Source: Devosiaceae bacterium (GTDB lineage Bacteria > Pseudomonadota > Alphaproteobacteria > Rhizobiales > Devosiaceae). Taken from it: a stretch of 13,903 bases of DNA. The position numbers and the translations under genes were made by a program. Positions 7,264 through 13,903 of the stretch are shown here, piece after piece. Each line of letters starts with the position of its first letter. The stretch's first letter is position 1. Under the pieces are notes generated by a model. The model was not told the DNA's origin, did not search any database, and saw nothing but the letters and a program-made list of their open reading frames with translations. Location: NCBI GenBank assembly GCA_021648585.1, contig JAKISM010000050.1:1-13903 (forward strand), written 5' to 3'.

Positions 7264-7860
7264 TCAGTTGAACAACATCCAGATTGCCACGGCTGCTAGC
7301 ATGATCCCGAATAGGATATTTAGTTGTCGAGCCTTTTTGTCTTGTCTAAAAATTGCTGCCAAGCGATCTCCTACATAAGTCCATAGCAAAAATGCAATTA
7401 AGTTATTTATCGTAAAAATGGTTGTAATGATAATTATCATGGCTACTTGTGAATTCTCACTGGGTTTTGTAAGTTGTGTGAAAACTAATGTGATGATTAG
7501 ATATGCTTTTGGATTAAGCAAAAGCAAAAATATCCCATCAACAAATCCTACGTGTCGAGCTTGTGTTTTTTCTTTCATAATGCCAGCACTAAACAAAGCC
7601 CAAGCGAGATAAAACACATATGCGCTTCCTAGATATTTTATTATATTTAGAAATTTAGGAAGCTCGTTAGCAAACCAGATAAACCCTAATCCAATTGCTA
7701 GCGTCAATACCCAAGTTGCAATATGGTATCCTGCAAGGGCAGGAATAGTTGCGTTAAAACCAAATCTAGCGCCATTAGCTGCAAAAAACATATTCCCTGG
7801 TCCTGGCGAATAAGCAAGAGGAAAGAGAAATAAAATAAGAGAGATAGTGATTTCTAGCAT
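7264..7860 (-). CDS. LysE/RhtB-family amino-acid or metabolite exporter
   Basis: A 198-residue inner-membrane protein with about six helices. The family signature lies in the first helix (PLAYSPGPGNMFFAANGARFGF), and the mid-protein LLLLNPKAYLIITL corresponds to the LNPKA motif before helix 4. LysE/RhtB proteins export amino acids such as lysine, homoserine, threonine or leucine; the substrate here is unknown. The start at 7860 gives the normal family length (about 200). It is monocistronic, between nitronate monooxygenase and the ctrA terminator. Confidence 0.88.
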   Translation of the reverse strand: MLEITISLILFLFPLAYSPGPGNMFFAANGARFGFNATIPALAGYHIATWVLTLAIGLGFIWFANELPKFLNIIKYLGSAYVFYLAWALFSAGIMKEKTQARHVGFVDGIFLLLLNPKAYLIITLVFTQLTKPSENSQVAMIIIITTIFTINNLIAFLLWTYVGDRLAAIFRQDKKARQLNILFGIMLAAVAIWMLFN

Positions 7861-7953
7861 AGTTACTCAAGTATCATTCTTCGAAACTGTCTGTCGACCC
7901 GATTTTGACAAAAACCATAAAATTTACCTATGGCCAGAATAGTAGACAAAATA

Positions 7954-7979
7954 AAACCCCGCAAATTCATGCGGGGTTT
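7954..7979 (-). terminator. Intrinsic terminator of ctrA
   Basis: A 10-base-pair perfect stem, AAACCCCGCA with TGCGGGGTTT, and a 6-base loop. On the minus strand it is followed by TTTTATTTTG. It lies 35 bases past the ctrA stop and upstream of the LysE gene. Confidence 0.9.
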
Positions 7980-8014
7980 GAAATTCTTAAAATTAAATAC
8001 GTTAAAGTGCTATA

Positions 8015-8716
8015 TTAAGCGGTTTGCACCATTTCGTGTTCGTCTGGCTCTCGTAATACATAACCACGACCCCAAACAGTTTCGATGTAATTTGTGCCGC
8101 CTGTTGCAACTGAGAGTTTTTTGCGTAATTTACAAATGAACACATCAATAATTTTCAATTCTGGCTCGTCCATGCCGCCATAAAGGTGATTGAGGAACAT
8201 TTCTTTGGTTAGCGTTGTGCCTTTTCTTAATGATAAAAGCTCAAGCATTTGATATTCTTTACCAGTTAAATGCACACGATGGCTAGCCACTTCAACCGTT
8301 TTAGTATCAAGATTTACCGCCAATTCACCAGTTGTGATAATTGATTGTGCGTGCCCTTTTGAGCGACGAACAACTGCATGAATACGAGCAACCAATTCAT
8401 CTTTATGAAAAGGCTTTGTCATATAATCATCAGCACCAAAACCAAGCCCACGCACCTTATCTTCAATGCCCGCAAGGCCAGAAAGAATAAGAATTGGAGT
8501 TTGAACTTTGGCAATCCTAAGCGTACGCAACACTTCATACCCACTCATATCGGGTAGATTTAAATCTAATAAAATAATATCATAATCATATAATTTACCA
8601 AGATCGACGCCCTCTTCACCTAAATCGGTGGTATAGACGTTAAAACTCTCGGATTTTAGCATTAGTTCGATGCTTTGTGCTGTTGCACTATCATCTTCTA
8701 CTAAGAGTACTCGCAT
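8015..8716 (-). CDS. ctrA: Cell-cycle master response regulator CtrA
   Basis: A 233-residue OmpR-type response regulator. The receiver domain holds the acidic pair EDD (7-9), phospho-acceptor Asp51 in ILLDLNLPDMSG, and Lys in MTKPFHKDE. The DNA-binding winged helix is essentially the conserved CtrA version (HLTGKEYQMLELLSLRKG, then NHLYGGMDEPELKIIDVFICKLRKKL). In alphaproteobacteria, CtrA phosphorylated through CckA-ChpT controls cell division, DNA methylation and flagellar genes, and in Caulobacter it silences the origin. The C terminus ends in Thr-Ala rather than the Ala-Ala that targets Caulobacter CtrA to ClpXP. AGGGG precedes the ATG. It is divergent from fliI-fliJ, a common arrangement in Hyphomicrobiales. 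Confidence 0.97.
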   Translation of the reverse strand: MRVLLVEDDSATAQSIELMLKSESFNVYTTDLGEEGVDLGKLYDYDIILLDLNLPDMSGYEVLRTLRIAKVQTPILILSGLAGIEDKVRGLGFGADDYMTKPFHKDELVARIHAVVRRSKGHAQSIITTGELAVNLDTKTVEVASHRVHLTGKEYQMLELLSLRKGTTLTKEMFLNHLYGGMDEPELKIIDVFICKLRKKLSVATGGTNYIETVWGRGYVLREPDEHEMVQTA

Positions 8717-8940
8717 GTTTATCCCCTTAAAAATTTGTTACTGTCCCTGCTGGAACTACTCAGATGCATCCCATGCGTGAGCACATCCATCGTTAATCCT
8801 ACTGGATATGATTCGACACTACTGAGAAATAGTTAACAAAGTTTAATTCATATTAGCAAGATGCTAATAAATTTAATTAAAAAATAGTAAGGCATTGATT
8901 TTATTAAATAAAAACCTTTACATCTTTTTAATGTTTTAGG

Positions 8941-8955
8941 TTAAGAAAGCGTTAC
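8941..8955 (+). promoter_or_regulatory. Near-consensus CtrA box TTAA-N7-TTAC
   Basis: The first half TTAA and second half TTAC are separated by GAAAGCG. One base differs from the TTAA-N7-TTAA consensus. It lies about 225 bases upstream of ctrA and could mediate autoregulation. Confidence 0.4.
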
Positions 8956-8961
8956 AAGAGA

Positions 8962-8979
8962 TTCATTGGACTCAATGAA
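8962..8979. promoter_or_regulatory. Perfect inverted repeat spanning CcrM sites
   Basis: TTCATTG and CAATGAA form perfect 7-base arms around GACT. The second GANTC site (8969-8973) spans the centre, while the first (8960-8964) overlaps the left arm. This would place a protein-binding dyad directly on methylatable DNA upstream of ctrA. The binding factor is unknown. Confidence 0.45.
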
Positions 8980-9060
8980 AAGCGCTTTAGTACCAACAAA
9001 ACTAAGGAAAATAACTTATTAACAAGAATGATCTTGAAATATGAAAATAGCGCTTTTTTC

Positions 9061-9075
9061 TTAACAATAGGTTAC
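9061..9075 (+). promoter_or_regulatory. Near-consensus CtrA box upstream of fliI
   Basis: TTAA-CAATAGG-TTAC, one base from consensus and with the same TTAC ending as the box 120 bases upstream. It lies 73 bases before the fliI start, followed at suitable distance by a weak -10 (TAAGAT, 9100-9105) and a GANTC site. This fits CtrA control of flagellar genes. Confidence 0.45.
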
Positions 9076-9147
9076 AGTTTTCTTGTGATTCGTACTTTTT
9101 AAGATAAACTGTTTCACTTTGAAGCATAAAGAGAGAACTTAGCTTTC

Positions 9148-10488
9148 ATGATTGATCCGCTAATAAGCGAAATTAACGCTATTGATGAAATTGAGGTTTT
9201 TGGCCGTGTAAAAACCGTGCAAGGGCTGTTGCTTGAAGTAACTGGCCCAGTACGTGAATTGCGGGTTGGCGGACGTGTATCAATAGAAAGACAATCTGGT
9301 AAAAACCTAGCATGTGAAATTATTGGCTTTCGTGATGGACACGCACTTTGCCTGCCATTTGGCCCTATTGAGGGAGTGCGCTTGGGGTGCAAGGCAGTAT
9401 TTTCTAGCCATGATGGCGCTGTTTATCCTTCTATGAGTTGGTTAGGTCGGGTGGTAAATGCCAATGGCGAGGCGATTGATGGCAAAGGCATAGTACCACG
9501 AGGCGATGTAGCATATCCATTGCGCAACAACCCGCTAGCAGCCCATGATAGAGCACGAGTTGGCAAACCGCTTGATCTTGGTGTGCGAGTATTAAACACT
9601 TTTACAACGGTATGCGAAGGACAACGATTAGGGATTTTTGCTGGCTCTGGGGTTGGTAAATCGGTTCTTATGTCAATGTTGGCGGTAAATACTGAGGTCG
9701 ATGTTGCAGTAATTGGGCTTATTGGAGAACGTGGGCGAGAAGTGCAAGAGTTTATTACCGATTATTTGGGCGAAGAGGGCATTAAGAAAACCGTTTTGGT
9801 GGTTGCAACTTCAGATGAAAGCGCTCTTATGCGCCGCCAAGCGGCATATTTAACGCTTTCCCTATCGGAATATTATCGTGATCAGGGCAAAAAAGTATTA
9901 TGTATGATGGATAGCCTAACTCGTTTTGCAATGGCACAACGAGAAATAGGGCTTTCAATAGGCGAGCCACCCACCGCAAAGGGCTATCCGCCAACAGTTT
10001 TCTCTGAATTACCAAGATTATTAGAGCGAGCAGGGCCGGGATTAAAAAATTCTGGTTCTGTTACAGGATTATTTACTGTTTTAGTAGAAGGTGATGATCA
10101 CAATGAGCCAATAGCAGATGCCGCACGTGGTATTTTAGATGGGCACATTGTAATGGAACGGGCGATTGCTGAGCGTGGAAGATATCCAGCAATTAACGTT
10201 CTAAGGTCTATTTCGCGCACCATGCCTATGTGCGTACCGGAGGAAGTTCAGCCGGTTTTGCAAAAGGCACGGGAATTTATGTCAGTTTTTGCTGATATGG
10301 AAGAATTGATCCGCTTGGGGGCTTACCGCAAAGGATCAGATGCAAAAGTAGATCAAGCGATTGCTATCAATCCTAAGCTGGAGGCGTTTTTGAGCCAGCA
10401 TAGGGGAGAAGTGACTAGTATAGAACAGGGCTATGAAATGCTCAAAACTATAATAGACACAGCGATTGAAAATGAACAAACGACTTGA
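9148..10488 (+). CDS. fliI: Flagellar type III export ATPase FliI
   Basis: A 446-residue ATPase that, with FliH and FliJ, energises export of flagellar subunits at the cytoplasmic face of the basal body. The N-terminal beta-barrel holds GRVKTVQGLLLEVTGPV (19-35). The P-loop is AGSGVGKS (165-172), the catalytic Glu lies in GERGREV (193-199), and Walker B is LCMMDS with Asp255. PPTAKGYPPTVFSELPRLLERAG is the FliI/F1-beta-like signature that distinguishes it from Rho. Length matches the family (about 440-460). It is first in an operon with fliJ, 21 bases apart, and divergent from ctrA with a near-consensus CtrA box upstream. Confidence 0.97.
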   Translation: MIDPLISEINAIDEIEVFGRVKTVQGLLLEVTGPVRELRVGGRVSIERQSGKNLACEIIGFRDGHALCLPFGPIEGVRLGCKAVFSSHDGAVYPSMSWLGRVVNANGEAIDGKGIVPRGDVAYPLRNNPLAAHDRARVGKPLDLGVRVLNTFTTVCEGQRLGIFAGSGVGKSVLMSMLAVNTEVDVAVIGLIGERGREVQEFITDYLGEEGIKKTVLVVATSDESALMRRQAAYLTLSLSEYYRDQGKKVLCMMDSLTRFAMAQREIGLSIGEPPTAKGYPPTVFSELPRLLERAGPGLKNSGSVTGLFTVLVEGDDHNEPIADAARGILDGHIVMERAIAERGRYPAINVLRSISRTMPMCVPEEVQPVLQKAREFMSVFADMEELIRLGAYRKGSDAKVDQAIAINPKLEAFLSQHRGEVTSIEQGYEMLKTIIDTAIENEQTT

Positions 10489-10509
10489 GTAGTGTAAGGA
10501 GTACAGGTC

Positions 10510-10923
10510 ATGAAGTCACGAAACGAAAGCCTGATTAGGGTAAGAAAATTTAATGTTGATGAAAAACGTCGCCAATTAGCACAAATCGAAATGATGATTG
10601 GTGATTTTGAGCGCATGGCAGCAGAGCTTGATCAACAAATAGATATAGAGCATCAAAAAACTGGCATATCAGATATTGCCCATTTTGCTTATTCAACATT
10701 TGCCAAAGCTGCGATTAACAGACGAGATAATCTGCTAGCATCAGCAACTGATATGAAGGGGCAACAAGAAGCAGCACAAGATGCACTTTCTGAAGCTTTA
10801 GAAGAATTGAAAAAAATAGAACTGCTTGATCAACGTGCCAACATGGCAGAACGTGCAGCACAAGACAAAGCAGAACAAGAAGAATATGATGAAATAGCCC
10901 GCATGCGGCACATGAGTAAATAA
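10510..10923 (+). CDS. fliJ: Flagellar export chaperone FliJ
   Basis: A 137-residue, highly charged, almost wholly helical protein forming an antiparallel coiled coil (about 15-50 and 75-130), as in FliJ, which sits in the centre of the FliI hexamer like F1 gamma and promotes export. Sequence conservation in FliJ is low, so the call rests on length, coiled-coil character, the MKSRNESLIRVRKFNVDEKRRQLAQIE opening typical of alphaproteobacterial FliJ, and its place directly after fliI. AAGGAG precedes the ATG at proper spacing. The C-terminal third is rich in Glu, Ala and Gln. Confidence 0.9.
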   Translation: MKSRNESLIRVRKFNVDEKRRQLAQIEMMIGDFERMAAELDQQIDIEHQKTGISDIAHFAYSTFAKAAINRRDNLLASATDMKGQQEAAQDALSEALEELKKIELLDQRANMAERAAQDKAEQEEYDEIARMRHMSK

Positions 10924-10958
10924 TCTAACTCTAAATCATTATCTCAAGTTAGTATTTA

Positions 10959-10986
10959 GCAACCAACAGGTGACTTTGTTGGTTGC
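10959..10986 (+). terminator. Probable terminator of fliI-fliJ
   Basis: A 10-base-pair perfect stem, GCAACCAACA with TGTTGGTTGC, around an 8-base loop. It begins 35 bases after the fliJ stop and is followed by TTTGTGCTGTTT, a modest T-rich tail. Confidence 0.65.
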
Positions 10987-11116
10987 TTTGTGCTGTTTGG
11001 TTGTTGGTAAGGGGTTATCCAGCGCGATTTTGAGTTCAAGCTAACTGAATGTGATCGTGGTTGCCAATGACACCAAAAATTGATATTCTTGAATCAATAT
11101 ATCATCGGAGAATCCA

Positions 11117-11740
11117 ATGAGTTCTGAAATTTCAAATCTACTTCTCGCTTTGGGCATATTTTCGTTCGGTTTTATCAGTATAGGGCCCAACATACTTGCT
11201 ATTATCGGCACCTCTATGGAGCGAGGTCGAAAAGATGGAACACAACTCGCTCTTGGTGTTGGAGCGGGATCAGCGATTTGGGCTACACTGACCGTCAGCG
11301 GATTGACGGCATTGATAACGGCATATGCTGGTATCGTCACACTGCTGAAAGTCTTTGGAGCAGCTTACTTGCTATGGTTAGCCTACAAGGCTTTTCGATC
11401 TGCCAGTAATTCTGATGCCACCATAAGTAAACCAAAGGCGGCGAAAGGCAAAAACCTCTTCTTTCAAGGGTTGGCAATTCAGATGACTAACCCAAAAGCG
11501 GCTTTGCAATGGATTGCAATTGTTGGTTTGGGGCTTGGAGCCAATGCGCCATTATGGGTAGGGTTGACGCTGATTGTCACTGCAACTGCATTGTCAATTC
11601 TGGTTCACTTGGTCTACGCCATCACTTTCTCAACGCAGCCAGTGATTTTATTTTATCAGCACTCTCGTAGGTGGATCGAAGGAGCGCTTGGGCTGTTTTT
11701 TACATTTGCTGCATACAAGATTGCTACGCATAGGAACTAA
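11117..11740 (+). CDS. LysE/RhtB-family translocator
   Basis: A 207-residue inner-membrane exporter with about six helices. FSFGFISIGPNILAIIGTSMERGRKDG (14-40) is the family's first-helix signature in a variant form (S-I-GPN rather than SPGPN). ALGVGAGSAIWATLT marks helix 2, AYLLWLAYKAFRS helix 3, and MTNPKAALQWIAIVG the NPK motif. Its substrate is unknown. GGAGA lies upstream of the ATG. It is not closely similar in sequence to the LysE gene at 7264-7860 and is richer in GC, so it is unlikely to be a local duplication. It stands alone between the fliJ terminator and a gene remnant. Confidence 0.88.
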   Translation: MSSEISNLLLALGIFSFGFISIGPNILAIIGTSMERGRKDGTQLALGVGAGSAIWATLTVSGLTALITAYAGIVTLLKVFGAAYLLWLAYKAFRSASNSDATISKPKAAKGKNLFFQGLAIQMTNPKAALQWIAIVGLGLGANAPLWVGLTLIVTATALSILVHLVYAITFSTQPVILFYQHSRRWIEGALGLFFTFAAYKIATHRN

Positions 11741-11745
11741 CGTAA

Positions 11746-11865
11746 AGATTCAGATGTCTGCCAGAGCGTTTTTGGGACAAGCATGCCTTAGGGGCCTGGC
11801 CCATGGGTGGATTCGGTTATCCGTTTTCAAAATGGGGCAAGCTCTATGCTCTATTTCAAGACTGA
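11746..11865 (+). pseudogene. C-terminal remnant of an unrecognised protein gene
   Basis: Between the LysE stop and the convergent DHA2 gene lies a 39-codon open stretch with no start of its own, bounded upstream by TAA at 11743 and ending in TGA. Its translation has a strongly protein-like aromatic composition (PERFWDKHALGAWPMG, then GFGYPFSKWGKLYALFQD) unlike a random frame, and it looks like the last residues of a larger protein. I do not recognise the family. It may be what was left when flanking DNA was deleted or exchanged here. Confidence 0.4.
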
Positions 11866-11885
11866 TTTCCCTCAATTGTATTCAC

Positions 11886-13262
11886 TCAATCCTTATACCC
11901 CGAAACATTGCTTCCCGCATTAGCACGCAATCGCGCGAACGGAATGGCCGCCAACGCTGCAATCAGCGCAAGCACCACCAGTGCTGTCTGAAAATCAACC
12001 AAAGCCAACTCGCCCCCACGCAAAAATCCGCTGATTTCCAGCAATGAGCCGGCAATTGCAACCCCGATAGCTATGCTGACCTGTGCGCTGACGGCGGCAA
12101 TGGCGCTTCCTTGCGCGGTGTCTTCCTCGGGCAGAGTGGCGTACATCAAAGCGTTTGCACCGGTGAAAAGCAGTGAGCGGGTCAGGCCGCCAAGGAAGAT
12201 AAATCCAATCAACACATAGGCAAAACTAACTGGACTGACAAAACCGTAGGTGAGCATAAACGCCGAGTTAATCAGAATGGCCACCGGAAGCACCTTGTAA
12301 AATCCAAAGCGGGCATAGGCTTGTTTGGCAAAAAATTTCATGGCCAGAGCGCCCCCGGCACCGGAAAATGTGATTAGGCCCGATTGAAAAGGGTTTAACC
12401 CGTATCCGACCTGCAACATGAGCGGCACCAGAAAAGGGAAGGCCCCGATGGACAGGCGGAACAGCGCACCCCAAACGGTTGTGATTGTGAAGTTTTTGTC
12501 ACGGAAAATTTTGGGATCAAGGATTGGTTTATCAACAATCAAAGTGTGACGCCAATAAGCAAAGCCGGCAAGTAGCCCGAGCGCCAGAGTGGTTGCCCCC
12601 ACAGCAGGAGGCAGCGCGGGCAGCGAGATAACCGACAGACCAAATACAATACCTGATAAGGTGATGGCAACTAAAAGGAAACCCGTTAAATCCAGTGAGG
12701 TTTTTATCCTTTTCCCGGATCGAGGCAGATATTTTCCGGCGAGAAAAATGCCGACAATTCCGATGGGAATGTTAATGATAAATATCCAGTGCCAACTGAA
12801 ATATGTGGTGATGAATCCACCAAGGGGTGGCCCTGCCAATGGACCAATCAGAGCGGGAATGGTCAGCCATGCCATTGCTGATACCAGGTCTGATTTTGGC
12901 GTTGCACGCAGCAAAAGAACCCGCCCGACCGGCATCATCATCGAGCCGCCCATGCCTTGCAAAAATCTGGAAATCACAAAAGTTTCCAGTGAATTTGAAA
13001 ATGCGCAGGCCAGCGAGCCAAGCATAAAAACGCCAATGGCAATCCGAAACACATTCACAGCGCCATACCTGTCAGAGAGCCAGCCACTTACCGGAATAAA
13101 TATGGCCAGCGCCACAAGGTACGAAGTCAGCGCGAGTTTAAGCGCCACCGGATCTGTCCCGATGTCCATGGCAATAGCGGGCAACGACGTGGCAATAACG
13201 GTCGCGTCCATCATTTCCATGAACAATGCGACAGACAGGATTAAAGGGACAATGCGTGACAT
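11886..13262 (-). CDS. MFS transporter, DHA2 (14-helix) drug:H+ antiporter type, MdtD-like
   Basis: A protein of about 458 residues with 14 hydrophobic helices. DHA2 signatures are visible. Motif D1-like MEMMDATVIATSLPAIAMDIG lies in helix 1, motif A GWLSDRYGAVNVFRIAIGVF in loop 2-3, then FLQGMGGSMMMPVGRVLLL and motif C PALIGPLAGPPLGGFI in helix 5, and WHWIFIINIPIG before helix 6. The overall pattern is close to E. coli MdtD. Such proteins expel drugs or metabolites using the proton gradient; the substrate here is unknown. I chose the Met at 13262 (MSRIVPLILS) because it places helix 1 normally; the open frame reaches 13319 but the extra 19 residues are unlike the family. Dyads GGAATATTCC (13263-13272) and TTCCG-ACT-CGGAA overlap the ribosome site region and could be an operator. 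Confidence 0.9.
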   Translation of the reverse strand: MSRIVPLILSVALFMEMMDATVIATSLPAIAMDIGTDPVALKLALTSYLVALAIFIPVSGWLSDRYGAVNVFRIAIGVFMLGSLACAFSNSLETFVISRFLQGMGGSMMMPVGRVLLLRATPKSDLVSAMAWLTIPALIGPLAGPPLGGFITTYFSWHWIFIINIPIGIVGIFLAGKYLPRSGKRIKTSLDLTGFLLVAITLSGIVFGLSVISLPALPPAVGATTLALGLLAGFAYWRHTLIVDKPILDPKIFRDKNFTITTVWGALFRLSIGAFPFLVPLMLQVGYGLNPFQSGLITFSGAGGALAMKFFAKQAYARFGFYKVLPVAILINSAFMLTYGFVSPVSFAYVLIGFIFLGGLTRSLLFTGANALMYATLPEEDTAQGSAIAAVSAQVSIAIGVAIAGSLLEISGFLRGGELALVDFQTALVVLALIAALAAIPFARLRANAGSNVSGYKD

Positions 13263-13413
13263 GGAATATTCCGACTCGGAACAAAGCATGAAAGTACTTG
13301 TCAGGGTCTGATATAGCAATGGATGAATCTAATGGACCCCACCCACGCAAACATTTGTTTTCTTGTTAACTAGCCAAGGCATAGTTCAGGTGATATTGAC
13401 CCGTGCCAACTCA

Positions 13414-13452
13414 GCATTTTTGCCGATTCGTCTTTTTAGGCGAGAAAAATGC
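13414..13452 (+). promoter_or_regulatory. Structured leader upstream of guaB
   Basis: GCATTTTT (13414-13421) pairs perfectly with AAAAATGC (13445-13452). GCC and GGC extend the stem with a 3-base bulge, and a competing stem TCGTC/GGCGA forms around TTTTTA. It ends 49 bases before the guaB ATG, so it could be a leader structure or attenuator. It does not match a purine riboswitch that I can recognise. The other bases between 13263 and 13501 show no gene. Confidence 0.35.
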
Positions 13453-13501
13453 ATCTGTTCCAATATTTCTGATTACAATCAGCGCCAAGGAGAGACTGGC
13501 A

Positions 13502-13903
13502 ATGGCACAAATTATTTCCTCCGCAACTGGTGAATCTGCACTGACATTTGACGATGTTTTGTTGCAACCCGCTGCCTCCAGCGTTATGCCTGCAGAAGTA
13601 AGTCTGCGCACAAAAATCACCCGCGATATCACCTTGAATTTACCCATCCTTTCCTCCGCCATGGATACGGTGACCGAAAGCAATATGGCCATTGCCCTGG
13701 CCCAGGCCGGGGGCATGGGGGTGATCCACCGCAATATGGAGCCCCACGAGCAGGCCGAGCAGGTGCGTCAGGTCAAGAAGTTTGAAAGTGGCATGGTGGT
13801 CAACCCGATTACAATTGGCCCCAGCGCCACCCTTGCCGATGCCCATGCGCTGATGGATTTGCATAAAATTTCCGGTATTCCGGTGGTTGAAAATGGCGGC
13901 ACC
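13502..13903 (+). CDS. guaB: Inosine-5'-monophosphate dehydrogenase, N-terminal part (runs off the right edge)
   Basis: The first 134 codons of IMP dehydrogenase, which oxidises IMP to XMP with NAD+, the committed step of GMP synthesis in the cytoplasm. Visible are TFDDVLLQPA (15-24), LPILSSAMDTVTESNMAIALAQAGGMGVIHRNM (47-79) of the barrel, and the start of the CBS domain pair (VVNPITIGPSATLADAHALM, then ISGIPVVENGG). The catalytic cysteine loop lies outside the window. AAGGAGAG (13487-13494) is a strong ribosome site. The gene is distinctly GC-rich compared with the left part of the window (one sampled 60-base row at 13681 is 63 percent GC). Confidence 0.97.
   Translation, partial: MAQIISSATGESALTFDDVLLQPAASSVMPAEVSLRTKITRDITLNLPILSSAMDTVTESNMAIALAQAGGMGVIHRNMEPHEQAEQVRQVKKFESGMVVNPITIGPSATLADAHALMDLHKISGIPVVENGGT

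Larger units (their letters stand above)
8717..9147. promoter_or_regulatory. Divergent ctrA/fliI regulatory region with four GANTC sites
   Basis: No gene is supported in these 431 bases. The region is very AT-rich from about 8820. GANTC, the CcrM methyltransferase site, occurs at 8810-8814, 8960-8964, 8969-8973 and 9087-9091. In Caulobacter, methylation of GANTC in the ctrA promoter couples its expression to replication-fork passage. TTAA half-sites of CtrA boxes are frequent, including TTAA-N6-TTAA at 8833-8846. AAAGCGCTTT (8979-8988) is a perfect palindrome, and its AGCGCTTT recurs at 9049-9056. Sites are seen; regulation is by analogy. Confidence 0.7.

Noticed and set aside
9114..9392. 92-residue minus-strand open frame overlapping the fliI start
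   Set aside because: It is antisense to the conserved N terminus of FliI and has a low-complexity composition.
7264..11740. The two LysE-type genes as a duplicated pair
   Set aside because: The sequences share only family motifs and differ in composition and in the SPGPG versus SIGPN signature.
12589..13311. 240-residue plus-strand open frame
   Set aside because: It is antisense to the DHA2 transporter, a shadow caused by the codon bias of that gene.

Overview
The window looks like a chromosomal piece of an alphaproteobacterium, probably Hyphomicrobiales (Rhizobiales) or a close relative. The main evidence is a canonical ctrA cell-cycle regulator divergent from fliI-fliJ, with GANTC sites (the CcrM methylation motif) in the shared promoter region. 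The start of guaB closes the window. The left two thirds are AT-rich. The right fifth, with a second LysE-type transporter, a DHA2-type transporter and guaB, is visibly richer in GC. No phage, insertion sequence, CRISPR array, tRNA or rRNA was seen.

Left part (1-2955): sdaA (L-serine dehydratase) runs off the left edge and is broken by one frameshift near 605. Next to it lies a copper nitrite reductase gene, nirK. It has lost its signal peptide and roughly 40 mature residues, with an in-frame amber codon just upstream of the surviving frame, yet every copper ligand remains. It is divergent from an apparently intact nsrR, whose [4Fe-4S] cysteines are conserved. A good NsrR-type operator lies between them, so the nitric-oxide sensing circuit survives while its target enzyme looks inactivated.

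Middle left (2958-5760): a tight five-gene minus-strand operon encodes, in order of transcription, a four-helix membrane protein, a short XRE repressor, a class I methyltransferase, a zinc-free quinone-reductase-like MDR oxidoreductase and a DUF6326 membrane protein. A long inverted repeat in front may be its operator. No function can be assigned to the set. From 5761 to 6119 there are only two dispersed palindromic repeats. Then come a nitronate monooxygenase family gene and a LysE/RhtB exporter, both on the minus strand.

Centre (7950-10990): ctrA (minus) with its own terminator, a 431-base regulatory region holding four GANTC sites, two TTAA-N7-TTAC near-CtrA boxes and a perfect hairpin spanning one GANTC site, then fliI and fliJ (plus) ending at a probable terminator. 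This is ordinary core alphaproteobacterial content, but its control region is worth a look.

Right (11000-13903): a LysE/RhtB exporter, a 40-codon remnant resembling the end of an unrecognised protein gene, a 14-helix MdtD-like DHA2 transporter on the opposite strand, and the first 134 codons of guaB with a structured leader. I did not find a convincing wholly new system. The most notable points are the nirK/nsrR decay state and the five-gene XRE/methyltransferase/oxidoreductase/membrane operon.
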